From positions 1 to 64,000 of the forward strand of contig CACOUL010000008.1 of assembly GCA_902630355.1 (NCBI GenBank): 64,000 nucleotides of DNA. The letters are read 5' to 3'. Under the pieces are notes generated by a model. The model did not search any database and was not told where the DNA came from. It saw nothing but the letters and a program-made list of their open reading frames with translations. Positions within the stretch are counted from its first letter, which is position 1, and each line of letters begins with the position of its first letter. Source of the stretch: Planctomycetaceae bacterium (GTDB taxonomy: Bacteria; Planctomycetota; Planctomycetia; Pirellulales; UBA7805). The position numbers and the translations under genes were made by a program. Of the stretch, positions 1 to 9,364 are shown one piece after another.

Positions 1-2178
1 TGCCGATACCCATTTACGTCCGCTCTTCTGCAAACCGAGGGATCGCAATTTGTCTTCGGCCAGAAATCGTAGCGCCGGTTGCCATGGCCCCAAGTCTTTT
101 TTGCTCAACGGTTTGACTTCTACCCCTAATTCATTTGCTGCCTTCAGTATCTCATCGTTGAGTTTATCGGTCGGCTTTTTTTTGTCTTTCTTGTTGTCGG
201 TGTCCTCATTTTTTCGAAGTGCATTGGCATACATCTGCTGTTCTTCAAGAATTGCGCGAGCTGCCATCGTCAGTGGGTCGAGCAGTGAATTACGGTCTTC
301 CTTCAGTTTATTCAGTTCTTCGCCCAGCTTCTCGCTTTGCGCATTGAGGGGAACGACCTGCTGCTGTGCTCGCTTAATGTCGGCCTCGCCCTTTGCCGCA
401 GCAAGCGTGTTTTGGATCATCTCATCAACCTGACGTTTATTTTTTTCGAGCTCTGGGATTTTGGCCCAGTTGCCTTTCTTTGCTGCCTTGTCGTAGTTTT
501 TCTTTGCTTGGTTAAAGTCCGCAGGAAGTTTTGGGTTCGTTTGAAAGGTCCACACCGGCTTTGTCTCTTCGCTCTTCCGGGGTTCTGCTCCTTCAAAGCC
601 CTGGTTCCGCAGGTAAGCGGCCGGGTCACTCTCGGCAGTGGGGATAATCGGCTGTGGCGGTAGTTCTGGTGAACTGGCGGATGGCTCTTCGCTTGCGGAT
701 GTGTTGTCCGCTGCGCCGGTTGATTGCGAATTGTTGTTTGTTAGTGGCGTCGAGGAGCCTTGCGTGGTGTCGTCGCTTTCGGGCGATGCGTCTTTAGGTG
801 CTGAAGAATTTGCCGCATTGCGGGGTTTCGCTTCTTCGAGTTTGCGGAGAATGAAATTTGCTTTTTCCCAGCTGAGTTCCTCGTCGGTGAGATCAATGTC
901 TCTGGTGCCGGGACGGAAGGTCGCCGGCGAAAATTGCTCGCCGTTCGGGTGGGTCGCAGCGAGTTTTGGCATGTCGGCCTTGAAAAACGGTATCTTCAAT
1001 CGGTAATTTCCCTCACTGTCGGTGAGGATCTTCGGCTCCTTGGGACTATGCTTTTCATCGCCATCGCGGTCGATGAATACGGTGATACCCTCATTCGATT
1101 CGCCCTCGGGTAAAACCTGTACCGTGCCAGTGATCGTGATTTTCTTTCGCGTCAGTTCCAACGGGATGTCAATCTCTTGGTCTTCTGCCGTCTCGATGTC
1201 GATGTCCACTGGTTTGACTCGTTGGTAGATGCCACTTCGTGGGAAGGAGACGATGAGTAACGGTACATCTTTCAAGCTAGCGGGAAACCGTACCTCGCGA
1301 AAACTGAATTTTCCACTCTCGTTGGCCGTCTGCTGTGGTTCGGTGCTTTGGGCCACTTCATCGGCGTTCAGGTCGATATGTACGCTGGCAGAGACTCCCT
1401 CTGCTTTCCCCTTTTGATCCTTGCCGAAGATGCGGCCTACGATTGCAAATTTTGGTTTTTCGCTGAGGTGAATTTCAACCGTGGGTCCCCAGATCGAAAA
1501 CCGACCGACGGTGACCGTCTCGGGTATCGCCCTGACAAAGTCGTATTTCGTCCCTTCTGTTACAGGTCGAATGTCCTTGCTTCCGGCCGGTAGAGTGAAT
1601 GCAACCGATCCATCGGCGCTGGTGGCAAACCCTTCGACATTCATCTCCGGGATCCCCTCCCCTTTATCGTAGATTCCGTTTCCATTTTTGTCTTCATACA
1701 CCCGCACGGTTGTCGGTTTTTCGCGGATCGCCAGCGCCGCAAGAATCACGATCAGGCCAATCAAGAGAAATATGACGGGGCGGATTATCTTCCCCAGCCA
1801 CGCCCCAGATTTTTCTTCGATCACCGGTACGCGCGAAGTTTCTGCGGGTGCGACCACGGTGGGTTGGCGGCCTGAGGCTGTGGGTGCCGCTTCCTGCTGC
1901 GCGCGGAGCTTTTTGTCGTACGCCTTTTTCTTTTCCTGATTGAGTAGAACCACGCGAGCCCGAGATATTTGCCCGAGCAGTTTTTGCGCTGCCTCGATGT
2001 GGTCGTCGCCTGAGGAGAGTTCCTGCAGATAGGCCATCTGCCGGTTGGCGGCGGCCTCAATGACTTGTCGATTGCTCTCGAAGAGTTCGATGCCCAGAAG
2101 ACGGTAGGCGTGCGCCGGTTGATCCCGCTTGGGGATTCCGAGCCATGTGTGGTAAGGATCGAACTTTTCTTCTGGCAT
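1..2178 (-). CDS. Membrane protein with N-terminal J-like domain and SdrD-B-like repeats (partial)
   Basis: The reading frame is open from the ATG at 2178 to the window edge (726 codons, no stop), so the C-terminus is missing. AGGAGAG lies upstream of the start. The N-terminus (FDPYHTWLGIPKRDQPAHAY, then YRLLGIELFE and a helix ending KKAYDKKLRA) is the same J-like domain as in the three genes upstream, without an HPD motif. One membrane helix follows near residues 135-160. The outer part has SdrD-B/Cna-B-like segments with acidic loops (DKNGNGIYDKGEGIP; FIDRDGDEKHSPKEP), then Ser/Thr-rich and coiled-coil stretches. A short motif, Leu-x-x-x-Gly-Phe/Leu...Trp, occurs twice. The J-like part is inferred to be cytoplasmic and the rest extracytoplasmic. 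It is the last member of a four-gene tandem array; function unknown. Confidence 0.85.
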   Translation of the reverse strand, partial: MPEEKFDPYHTWLGIPKRDQPAHAYRLLGIELFESNRQVIEAAANRQMAYLQELSSGDDHIEAAQKLLGQISRARVVLLNQEKKKAYDKKLRAQQEAAPTASGRQPTVVAPAETSRVPVIEEKSGAWLGKIIRPVIFLLIGLIVILAALAIREKPTTVRVYEDKNGNGIYDKGEGIPEMNVEGFATSADGSVAFTLPAGSKDIRPVTEGTKYDFVRAIPETVTVGRFSIWGPTVEIHLSEKPKFAIVGRIFGKDQKGKAEGVSASVHIDLNADEVAQSTEPQQTANESGKFSFREVRFPASLKDVPLLIVSFPRSGIYQRVKPVDIDIETAEDQEIDIPLELTRKKITITGTVQVLPEGESNEGITVFIDRDGDEKHSPKEPKILTDSEGNYRLKIPFFKADMPKLAATHPNGEQFSPATFRPGTRDIDLTDEELSWEKANFILRKLEEAKPRNAANSSAPKDASPESDDTTQGSSTPLTNNNSQSTGAADNTSASEEPSASSPELPPQPIIPTAESDPAAYLRNQGFEGAEPRKSEETKPVWTFQTNPKLPADFNQAKKNYDKAAKKGNWAKIPELEKNKRQVDEMIQNTLAAAKGEADIKRAQQQVVPLNAQSEKLGEELNKLKEDRNSLLDPLTMAARAILEEQQMYANALRKNEDTDNKKDKKKPTDKLNDEILKAANELGVEVKPLSKKDLGPWQPALRFLAEDKLRSLGLQKSGRKWVSA

Positions 2179-2289
2179 CTTTGCGCGCTCTCCTCTTCTC
2201 TGCCCATTTGATTCTAAATGATCGGACGGAAATGGAACACCGAATTCTGGCCAAATTCATTGCAAAAATCGCAGGACCATTGCCTTTAC

Positions 2290-3777
2290 TTATTTTATCG
2301 CTTCCAGGCTTCTCTGAACCTCTCTTGTCTTTTTTAGCAACTTGTCAGCTTTAACCATTTCTCGTTTGAGTTTTTCCGGAGATGTAGCGACTGCGAGTTG
2401 AAGACCGTTTGCCTTCACGAATCGATGTGTGTAGGGATGGTCAAGCAATGACGTGATTTTCTTGTTTTGCGTGCGGCACGCCTGGATATCGCCGTGAAAT
2501 GCTCGCAGTTGGATCACAATTTCATTTCTTTTCACCTTAAGAATCTTGCTGTTGGCATCGATGTTGCTTTGCGCCGAAGAAAGGTCTCTCTCAATTTTTT
2601 TGATCCGCTGCAACCGCGATGTGGCAGCCTCTTTTTTCGGCTTGAAATCTTTTTTCGCTTTTTCGGCGTTACGGAGTGTTTTGGTAAGCTTCTCCCGGGC
2701 ACGTAACAAAGATTGCGATTGCAGCAGGCTCTTCGCAAGCTTATTTTTTGACTTTTTAAGGTCTTCAATGCGCTTTTGCAGGTCGTCATGGATGCGGGGC
2801 GTCCAGCCGGTTTTTGTTTGCTCAAAATTACGCTGAAACCAATCGCGGAGATATTTCTCTTCGTTTGCTTTACGTTCTGCTTCTTGCCTAGTTCGCCGCT
2901 CAGACTCCCTTTTTATCTGCCGCTCGGTCTCCGCTTCGGCGATTCGCCTTGCCACTTCTTTTGCTCTTTGCTCCGCTTTTTCTTTCGCAATGCGTTCTGC
3001 TTCTGCTTTTTCTTTGGCTTTGCGTTCTGCTTCTGCTTTTTCTTTCGCTATGCGTTCTGCCTCGACTCGCGCTATTTCTGCTTCTGCCTTACGAGAATCT
3101 TCTTCTTTTACCGTATCGCGTTTATCAGTCTCGGATTGGCCGCGATCATCGATCGGCACCGACGTGGTGGGGCCGACCGAACCGACCTCACGCTTGGTGA
3201 TTTTGCCTTGATCGCGGCCAACACCCGCGATTAGCACCGTCAAAAAGAGCAGGATCGTGAAACTTGCCAGGAATAAAAGGAGGAATACCCTCGCTTTTGT
3301 TTTACGACCAACGGTTGTTGAAGCGATTTGCGCTCTTTCTTTTGCCGATTTGTTCTTCGGTTTCCAGTCGGGTAAATCGCTCTCTGCGGTCGATTCGGTT
3401 TTGATGACAGGTGCGCTTTTAGGAGCGGTAAACTCAAGGGTGGCAGCCAGACTGTCGGAGGGTGTTTCAGCGGCAGGTGTCGGTGTTTTCTGATCCGCGA
3501 TCTGCTGCTTCAGTTCCGCATCGTAGTTGGCTTTCTTCGCTGCATCGAGCAGGCAGACCCGTGCGGCGGCCACCTCATTGAGTAACTGCTGCGAGGTCTT
3601 GGCCCGTTCACCAGACTGCAGGGTGCGGAGATACTGCATCCGCTGATCGGCGGCCCCGGTGATCACATCGGGATCCTCTTCGAAGCGTTCGACTCCCAGC
3701 AACCGATAAAGATCAGCCGGTTGGTCTTTGAGTGGAATGCCCAGCCACTTGTGATAGGGGTTAAATTCGTCGCCCAT
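2290..3777 (-). CDS. J-like domain, single-TM, coiled-coil protein (tandem paralogue)
   Basis: A 495-residue protein. The ATG at 3777 is chosen because GAGGGG lies about 8 nt upstream and the J-like domain starts at once (MGDEFNPYHKWLGIP); the upstream in-frame start is only a TTG. Residues 1-95 form the J-like domain without HPD. A basic stretch precedes one membrane helix (VFLLLFLASFTILLFLTVLI), predicting a cytoplasmic N-terminus. Then come a Lys/Glu/Ala-rich coiled coil built on AKEKAEA-type units and a second helical region containing GWTPR. It lies 23 nt after the previous paralogue and 111 nt before the next, so probably one transcript. Its coiled-coil DNA shares an exact 79-bp block with the neighbour. 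No enzymatic motif is visible; a structural or scaffolding role is only a guess. Confidence 0.85.
   Translation of the reverse strand: MGDEFNPYHKWLGIPLKDQPADLYRLLGVERFEEDPDVITGAADQRMQYLRTLQSGERAKTSQQLLNEVAAARVCLLDAAKKANYDAELKQQIADQKTPTPAAETPSDSLAATLEFTAPKSAPVIKTESTAESDLPDWKPKNKSAKERAQIASTTVGRKTKARVFLLLFLASFTILLFLTVLIAGVGRDQGKITKREVGSVGPTTSVPIDDRGQSETDKRDTVKEEDSRKAEAEIARVEAERIAKEKAEAERKAKEKAEAERIAKEKAEQRAKEVARRIAEAETERQIKRESERRTRQEAERKANEEKYLRDWFQRNFEQTKTGWTPRIHDDLQKRIEDLKKSKNKLAKSLLQSQSLLRAREKLTKTLRNAEKAKKDFKPKKEAATSRLQRIKKIERDLSSAQSNIDANSKILKVKRNEIVIQLRAFHGDIQACRTQNKKITSLLDHPYTHRFVKANGLQLAVATSPEKLKREMVKADKLLKKTREVQRSLEAIK
3029..3107. repeat. 79-bp exact repeat, copy 1 (coiled-coil coding)
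   Basis: This block of the second paralogue's coiled-coil region is identical, base for base, to 4783-4861 in the adjacent paralogue. The surrounding sequence differs, which suggests recent exchange between the two genes. Confidence 0.85.
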
Positions 3778-3800
3778 GGAGTTGCCCCTCGACACCAAGG

Positions 3801-5426
3801 TTATTTATTCTTTTTTTGATCTGGTTGATAAGCGTCTAATTTTTTTCTGGCTGCGGTAATCGCTGCCTGGCTGTGGCCGACTTTGGCCGGTTGAAGTTGT
3901 TCGAAAAAAAGTTGCCAGGCTTTCTCGCCGATTTTTCCCCGATAAGTCTGTTCCGCATTCCAGGGCACGCCTGCCGCCTCGTCATTTGTGGGGATGAAGT
4001 AAGCTTTCAGACGGGTCTGCTTTAAACCGAGCCTCATGTTTTCGACAGTTGTCTCAATAAGTGGTAATGAATATCCGGGATCGAGTACTTTTTGTCCCCC
4101 ATGTGCTATCGGCAAATTAGCTCTCCGCTGAGATTCTCTTGGCAATATGAAAAGGTCAGGAGCATCCCCCGACGCCATAGTTGCCTTGTCTACATGTACG
4201 ATCACGCTTTCCTTTTCGTTGATGATCAAAGCGGCGTAAAAATGTCCGGCCTTTTCACCCGGGATAACAGGTAGTTTTTTGGGGATCTCTTTTCTTAATT
4301 TCGAATCGGGTTTTTGAAGTGCTTTGACCGATTTATTGAGCTCGGTTGTCTTGACGTTGAATTTGCCCAGGGCGGCAGCAACATCAGGGTCTTCCAGCGC
4401 GGCCAATAAGTCTTCACGCACCGCCAATCGCATCGCACGGTTTTCAAAGCTCGCAAGCAGAAGCCTGTTGTATTCTTCAAGTTGTTGCTTGATTTGCACA
4501 TCATTTTGAGGGCGATTCTTTTGCCATAGCTTCCAAGAACTGATAAGTTCTTTTGTGACTAATTTGAGTTTCCATTCTTTGGCAAAGACCCACTTTTTCC
4601 CTTTTCGCTCAAAGCCCTTGCTTTCGAGTAGTTTTTCGGGATTGTCACGGAGTTCTTGCGCCTTGCGTGCTTCTTCTTCTTTGGCTTTGGCTTCTGCTTT
4701 TTCTTTCGCAATGCGTGCTTCTTCTTTGGCTTTGGCTTCTGCTTTTTCTTTCGCAATGCGTGCTTCTTCTTCTTTGGCTTTGGCTTCTGCTTTTTCTTTC
4801 GCTATGCGTTCTGCCTCGACTCGCGCTATTTCTGCTTCTGCCTTACGAGAATCTTCTTCTTGGGCCGTTTGGTCGTCGATAAATTGTAATGCCGCAAAAA
4901 TAGAGAGCGCCACGATTACGATCGCTGGCAGCACGATCCACAAGATGGATTGGCGTTTTTTTGTTTTCGTGCGACTGCCTGCGGGCGACCTGCCTTGCTG
5001 TGGCTTTGGCTTTGTTGCGACAGGCGAATCGTCACCGGTGGCAGGCCGGTTCGGAGTCGTTTTACCGATTTGCGGGGGCATGAGCGGGGCACTGCTGGCC
5101 GCCGGTTTCGGGGCTTGCGTCTCAGGGACCGGGGCCAGTGAGTCAAAGCCGGCCCGCAGCTTTTTGTCGTACGCCTTTTTCTTTTCCTGGTTCAGCAAAC
5201 AGACCCGCGCCCGAGAAAGCTCGCCCAAAAGCTGCTGGGCCTTATCGACATGGTCGTCGCCAGCCGAGAGTTCCTGCAGATACGCCATCTGCCGGTTGGC
5301 CGCCCCCTCGATCACCTCAAGGTTCGCCTCGAAAAGTTCGATGCCCAGCAGCCGGTAATGATGCGGCGGCTGATCCTCGGGGGGGATGCCGAGCCAGATA
5401 TAATAGGGATCAAACGAGTCGCTCAT
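3801..5426 (-). CDS. J-like domain, single-TM, coiled-coil protein (tandem paralogue)
   Basis: A 541-residue protein. The J-like domain fills residues 1-95 (FDPYYIWLGIPPEDQPPHHY; conserved YRLLGIELFE and ARVCLLNQEKKKAYDKKL). A Pro/Ala/Thr linker and basic patch come next, then one membrane helix (ILWIVLPAIVIVALSIFAAL). The outer part starts with near-perfect AKEKAEAKAKEEEARI repeats, followed by the motif LLESKGFERKGKKWVFAKEW seen in related form in its neighbours, and ends in a helical domain of about 250 residues. The helical repeat DNA (about 4674-4800) is itself a tandem repeat. The N-terminal domain is closest to that of the upstream gene. Role unknown; the architecture suggests a bitopic membrane scaffold or sensor. 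Confidence 0.87.
   Translation of the reverse strand: MSDSFDPYYIWLGIPPEDQPPHHYRLLGIELFEANLEVIEGAANRQMAYLQELSAGDDHVDKAQQLLGELSRARVCLLNQEKKKAYDKKLRAGFDSLAPVPETQAPKPAASSAPLMPPQIGKTTPNRPATGDDSPVATKPKPQQGRSPAGSRTKTKKRQSILWIVLPAIVIVALSIFAALQFIDDQTAQEEDSRKAEAEIARVEAERIAKEKAEAKAKEEEARIAKEKAEAKAKEEARIAKEKAEAKAKEEEARKAQELRDNPEKLLESKGFERKGKKWVFAKEWKLKLVTKELISSWKLWQKNRPQNDVQIKQQLEEYNRLLLASFENRAMRLAVREDLLAALEDPDVAAALGKFNVKTTELNKSVKALQKPDSKLRKEIPKKLPVIPGEKAGHFYAALIINEKESVIVHVDKATMASGDAPDLFILPRESQRRANLPIAHGGQKVLDPGYSLPLIETTVENMRLGLKQTRLKAYFIPTNDEAAGVPWNAEQTYRGKIGEKAWQLFFEQLQPAKVGHSQAAITAARKKLDAYQPDQKKNK
4674..4800. repeat. Internal tandem repeats of about 45-48 bp in coiled-coil coding DNA
   Basis: About two and a half imperfect copies of a unit containing GCTTTTTCTTTCGCAATGCG encode AKEKAEAKAKEEEARI-type heptads on the minus strand. 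Copies differ by a 3-bp indel (one Glu codon), the kind of change produced by replication slippage. Confidence 0.7.
4783..4861. repeat. 79-bp exact repeat, copy 2 (coiled-coil coding)
   Basis: Identical to 3029-3107 in the next gene. It encodes the first part of the coiled coil just outside the membrane helix (EEDSRKAEAEIARVEAERIA). Confidence 0.85.
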
Positions 5427-5542
5427 CGCACGCAGACCCTAAAAATTTCCCAAAAAAGGAGTGCCCTCAGTCTAACGCAATCGGGCCATTCTGCAAAGCA
5501 ACAGCGGGCGGCCGAGTAGCGAGAACCGATAGTGGTTGCCCT

Positions 5543-7543
5543 CTATTGGGCGAGACGGGCTGTTTGGGTGTCGAATGCCTTGCGGTATCCAGCAATCTTT
5601 TTGCCGATCGCCTTGATGCTTGCGGCATCTTTCTTGTGCTCTTCTTCTGAATACTCCGGTTTTTCGGTTGCCTGTTGAAACGTCGTTTCGAGCCGTTTGA
5701 GGCTTTCGGACAACACTTTTGTTTCCGGCCAGCTATCGGGCCTGGGGCGTGAAGCGAGCTCTTTTTGTTTTTGTTTTAGTGGGTTCGACAGTTGTTTTTC
5801 GATTTCCTTGCCAAATGCTATTTTCTGCTCCCCTTCCTGCATCGAATCCAAGCGTGTGGTTGCCTGAAGGAGCGTTCTTTCCAGGTTTTTGATCTCCTTG
5901 GAAAGTGTTTTTTTCGCTTTGCTGTATGCTTTGGCCTTCTTGTTAAACCTGCCGAGTGATTTCTTGGTCTCTTTTTCCTGTTCGGTGAGCTTCTCCTTGA
6001 GCTGGGCGAAGCTCAAGGTGGGCTGGGGCTTGGCCGGTTTTTTGGGCTTATCGCCACCTTTGCTCTCCTCCGAAGGATCGCCCTGAGGGTCGGCGTCATC
6101 TACGGAATCAGTGGGAGGCGAATCGGTAGAGGCGAACTGCGTCGACTCAGACCCGGTCGATTCGGGTAGTGGGGGCGGCTCGGCTAGCTTGCCGCCGGCC
6201 TTTTCGAGCAGGCCTGTTACTTCCGGGTCGGCAGCCAGTTCGGCGTAACGCGCACGAATATCCTTGACGAGTCCCACCTCCGCCGGGTTGGCCGTTGCCG
6301 GCTCGCGAGAGGCGAATTCCTGCTCTACCTGCGTTCTAATGCTAGTGATTTCGGGGATGCTGTCTTTTACTCTCATATGTGCTGGGTTATAGGGAAAAAA
6401 AATTTTTCCTTGCAGCTGGTTGTACTCTTTATCTAGTGCATTGCTTACACCCGCTGGCTGATTACGGACATACTTCCACCGTTCGAGAATCTCGTTCTTC
6501 TTTGCATCCACGCGTCGCTTTAGCTCGGCTTCAAACTCGGCGCCTCCTGCGGTGCCGCTCGACCCCGATGTCCGTACTGCTTCGAGATTCCGCGTCTGGT
6601 CGTTGGCGAGGTGCCAGGTATGCTCGAAGGCATCTTCCTCGAGCTCGTACTGGTTTTGCAGACGCTCGCGAGCGTTCTCTTCCTCAGACAATTCTGGTTC
6701 TGAATCAGGCGGCACCGTCTCCAGCGAGGCTGAGGTATCCGGTTTTTTCTGCGCCGGTTCCTGCGTAGAAGCCGTTTGCGGATTTTCAGATTTTTTTACC
6801 TCTTCCCTTACGGGTGCCTCGGGCGTTTTGTCTGGTTTCTTTTTGTTCTGCGGTGGCTCTTTCCCGATATCGGGTATTTCAACCGAGCTTGCGTCGCGAT
6901 TGTTTGCCGAAGTTTTTCGGGATTTCGCGGTCGTTTTACCGCCCTTCTCCCCGCTGGGGATGAGCAGTACGAGGATGATCAATAGAACGAGTGCCCCTGC
7001 AGCGATGGGCAGCCAGATTTTTAAGGCCGGATTGGAGGCCGCCTTGGCCGATTCGCCATCCGAAGCGGTCCGTGCTTTCCTCGCGGTTCCCTTTCGTCGC
7101 CCCGCACTGCGACGACGTGTCGTTGTTTTTTTCGGGCCGCTACTCGCTCCTCCCGTTGCCCCGGTACCAAAATTGGGAAGATCCCCGGCCGCCTCTTCGT
7201 CATTCCCTGTCCCGAAATCTTGAGGCAAGAAGCCCTGCGGTTCGTCGTCCTCGTCTTCCGCTTCGATTTCTTCTTTGAGCTTTGAGTCGTACCTCGCCTT
7301 ACTCTCGGCTGCCAGCAGACACACCCGCGCCTTGGCGACCTCACCGAGCAGTCGCTGGGCCTGATCGACATGGTCGTCGCCGGCCGAGAGTTCCTGCAGA
7401 TACGCCATCTGCCGGTTGGCCGCCCCCTCGATCACCTCCCTGTTCTCTTCAAAGAGCTCGACGGCGAGTAACCGGTAGTGATGGGGCGGTTGATCCTTCG
7501 GAGGAATGCCCAGCCACGTGTAATAAGGATCGAAATCGGCCAT
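5543..7543 (-). CDS. J-like domain, single-TM, coiled-coil protein (first of the tandem array)
   Basis: A 666-residue protein starting at the ATG at 7543 (MADFDPYYTWLGIPPKDQPP), where the conserved domain begins; earlier in-frame starts add unconserved sequence. The J-like domain (residues 1-95) is followed by an acidic stretch, a strongly basic segment (TTTRRRSAGRRKGTARKAR) and one membrane helix (IWLPIAAGALVLLIILVLLI). The basic flank predicts an inside N-terminus. The outer region is Pro/Ser/Glu-rich, has a Trp-containing helical segment near residues 320-400, and ends in a long Lys-rich coiled coil. The spacing of 116 nt to the next paralogue fits one operon. The domain recurs in many planctomycete proteins as far as I know; its function is not established. 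Confidence 0.86.
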   Translation of the reverse strand: MADFDPYYTWLGIPPKDQPPHHYRLLAVELFEENREVIEGAANRQMAYLQELSAGDDHVDQAQRLLGEVAKARVCLLAAESKARYDSKLKEEIEAEDEDDEPQGFLPQDFGTGNDEEAAGDLPNFGTGATGGASSGPKKTTTRRRSAGRRKGTARKARTASDGESAKAASNPALKIWLPIAAGALVLLIILVLLIPSGEKGGKTTAKSRKTSANNRDASSVEIPDIGKEPPQNKKKPDKTPEAPVREEVKKSENPQTASTQEPAQKKPDTSASLETVPPDSEPELSEEENARERLQNQYELEEDAFEHTWHLANDQTRNLEAVRTSGSSGTAGGAEFEAELKRRVDAKKNEILERWKYVRNQPAGVSNALDKEYNQLQGKIFFPYNPAHMRVKDSIPEITSIRTQVEQEFASREPATANPAEVGLVKDIRARYAELAADPEVTGLLEKAGGKLAEPPPLPESTGSESTQFASTDSPPTDSVDDADPQGDPSEESKGGDKPKKPAKPQPTLSFAQLKEKLTEQEKETKKSLGRFNKKAKAYSKAKKTLSKEIKNLERTLLQATTRLDSMQEGEQKIAFGKEIEKQLSNPLKQKQKELASRPRPDSWPETKVLSESLKRLETTFQQATEKPEYSEEEHKKDAASIKAIGKKIAGYRKAFDTQTARLAQ

Positions 7544-7642
7544 GGATGCTTCACGTGTTCCGTTGCCCAGGAGACTTGCGTTTATCCTACATTTTGCCCG
7601 CCCTCCTCGCAAATAAGTCGGGAGCATAAAAACTGGTTAAAC

Positions 7643-7659
7643 TTGCCCAAACGGGGCAA
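7643..7659 (-). terminator. Possible terminator after the VWA gene
   Basis: On the minus strand, TTGCCC-CGTTT-GGGCAA forms a 6-bp hairpin immediately after the VWA gene stop. It is followed by T-rich sequence (GTTTAACCAGTTTTTATG). The T-run is interrupted, so efficiency is uncertain. Confidence 0.4.
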
Positions 7660-7660
7660 C

Positions 7661-9364
7661 TTAGCCCAGGATTTCGCGTTTGCGCTCCAAATAGTCCCAG
7701 ACCACGAACCGGTCGAGGTCACTTCCGGCAGTAAAGAACACGCGGCCCTCGGTCGATTCGGCCACGCGGTAGGCGAAGCGGATATCTTCCTCGGATTGCG
7801 ACCAGCTCGGAATGAGGAAAAAGTTGATCGTGATCCCCTCCTGTTTACAGAGCAACGCCTCGCGAAGCGTCGCTTCTTCGGTCAGTACATCGGGGGGATA
7901 GAGCAGGTAGAGCCACTCCTGGTCGTAATGGGCTGTTGGCAGTCCATCGGTGATCAGCACAATCTGCCGGTTCGGCGTATCGCGGCCCGCCAGATTCATG
8001 CGGGCGAGTTGCAGCGCGTGCTGGATGTTGGTGAAGTGGGGCGGGAGTTGCACCTCACTCACCTCAGGCCGCGACATATCGATCCGGTACCGGACCACCG
8101 GATCGGTGATCGTTACCGGTTTGGGCATCAGGTCAATGATTTGATTGGCTCGGCAGGGCGCAGCGTGGGTGAACATCTCGAAAAAGCCGAGCCAATCGCC
8201 CGGATACTCGCGCGTGATCAGCCCCTGCAGCGCAAGGGCCATTTTTTTCACGTTGATGTATTGTCCCTCGTAGCGCATGCTGCCGCTCATGTCCATGATC
8301 ACCGCCGTGGCGCACTTGGGCGTGTTGCGGGTCCGGTGCACCACAATGTCATCCGCCGTAAGCCGCAGCGGCTCATTCCGCGATTGGGATCGCAGAATTG
8401 CGTTGGTAAACGACTGGGGGATGTCCATCTGGGTGATGCTGTCGCCAAAGGTGTAAGGGCCGGTGCTTTGCAGCTCGACACTCCCTTCTCCGGCTACCTC
8501 GGTTTGATGGCGACCGGTTCGTGAGGGATCGAGTTTGGCAAAAATCCGCTCAAGCAGTTTGCCCTGAAAAATACGATACGCCTCCGGTCCCAACTCGATC
8601 TTTCCCTCGGCGCTCAATAGCCCCTGCTCTTCGGCCATCTGTTTCAAGTATTCGCCGACCTGCTGCTGAAGATTTTCCAGTTCCGTAAGGTCGGCGTCTT
8701 CCACAAACTCGGCGAGCGCTTCGGTGTCGATCACGTAAATCTGTCCGTTTTGCTCCGCCTCCTCGAGTTGTTTGAGCAATTCGTCGATTCGCTCGAGTTC
8801 CGCTTTGATTTCCAGGGCACGCTCTGCTGTGACCCGCTCGGTGCCGGTGAACGCATAGCGGGATACCAGTTCCTCGAGCTGATACAGCACGCCCAACGAC
8901 TCGATCAGCCCGACCAGACGACCCGCCGCCGGGTGCGTTTGGCGATCGAGGCGATACCAGAGTCGCTCGAGGTCATAGAGTTGACGCTCCTGCATCGAGT
9001 TTTCAAAAAATCGGTGCTCCTTGGCCGGCAGCCGTACCCCCTCGGCCTCCCGATCGCAGCTTTCGTTCGTCTCCCGCAGCGCCGTTTCAACTTCGTAGGT
9101 AGCTAAGATTTTTGCCTTCCGCTCCTCAAGCAAGCGGCGGAGTGCCTCAAGGCTCGGGCCCATTCCGGCAATTTGACTCGGATCAATGCGGATCGCTCGG
9201 GCCAGTTCCTCTTCCGAGAGTCGGCGGCGGTTGCCCCAGGCAAGCATGTGCTCAAACGCGCCCGAAACCATATCGGGTGGCGGGCTGGTGGGACTCGGGA
9301 AGCGACCGGGATCGTACCGCTGGTACGTGTGAATCACGCCTCCGGGACCGCGACGCCGTTTCAT
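7661..9364 (-). CDS. VWA-domain protein partnered with AAA+ ATPase
   Basis: A 567-residue protein without signal peptide or membrane helix, so cytosolic. The N-terminal half is charged and helical. The C-terminal VWA domain shows the metal-site DMSGSM (about residue 360), a downstream Thr region, and TDGLPTAH. Its ATG overlaps the stop of the upstream ATPase gene by four bases (ATGA), implying translational coupling and a stable pair. By analogy with MoxR-VWA, BchI-BchD and CbbQ-CbbO pairs, it should deliver a substrate or metal-dependent target to the ATPase. The specific target cannot be read from the sequence. Family-level call is strong; pathway is unknown. Confidence 0.88.
   Translation of the reverse strand: MKRRRGPGGVIHTYQRYDPGRFPSPTSPPPDMVSGAFEHMLAWGNRRRLSEEELARAIRIDPSQIAGMGPSLEALRRLLEERKAKILATYEVETALRETNESCDREAEGVRLPAKEHRFFENSMQERQLYDLERLWYRLDRQTHPAAGRLVGLIESLGVLYQLEELVSRYAFTGTERVTAERALEIKAELERIDELLKQLEEAEQNGQIYVIDTEALAEFVEDADLTELENLQQQVGEYLKQMAEEQGLLSAEGKIELGPEAYRIFQGKLLERIFAKLDPSRTGRHQTEVAGEGSVELQSTGPYTFGDSITQMDIPQSFTNAILRSQSRNEPLRLTADDIVVHRTRNTPKCATAVIMDMSGSMRYEGQYINVKKMALALQGLITREYPGDWLGFFEMFTHAAPCRANQIIDLMPKPVTITDPVVRYRIDMSRPEVSEVQLPPHFTNIQHALQLARMNLAGRDTPNRQIVLITDGLPTAHYDQEWLYLLYPPDVLTEEATLREALLCKQEGITINFFLIPSWSQSEEDIRFAYRVAESTEGRVFFTAGSDLDRFVVWDYLERKREILG

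Noticed and set aside
4674-4861. CRISPR-like array
   Set aside because: The repeats have no unique spacers and keep a coding frame for heptads; there are no cas genes in the window.
4555-5358. Long plus-strand frame over the coiled-coil genes
   Set aside because: Its Ser/Ala/Phe-rich repeats are the antisense of the Lys/Glu/Ala repeats of the minus-strand genes; no ribosome site.
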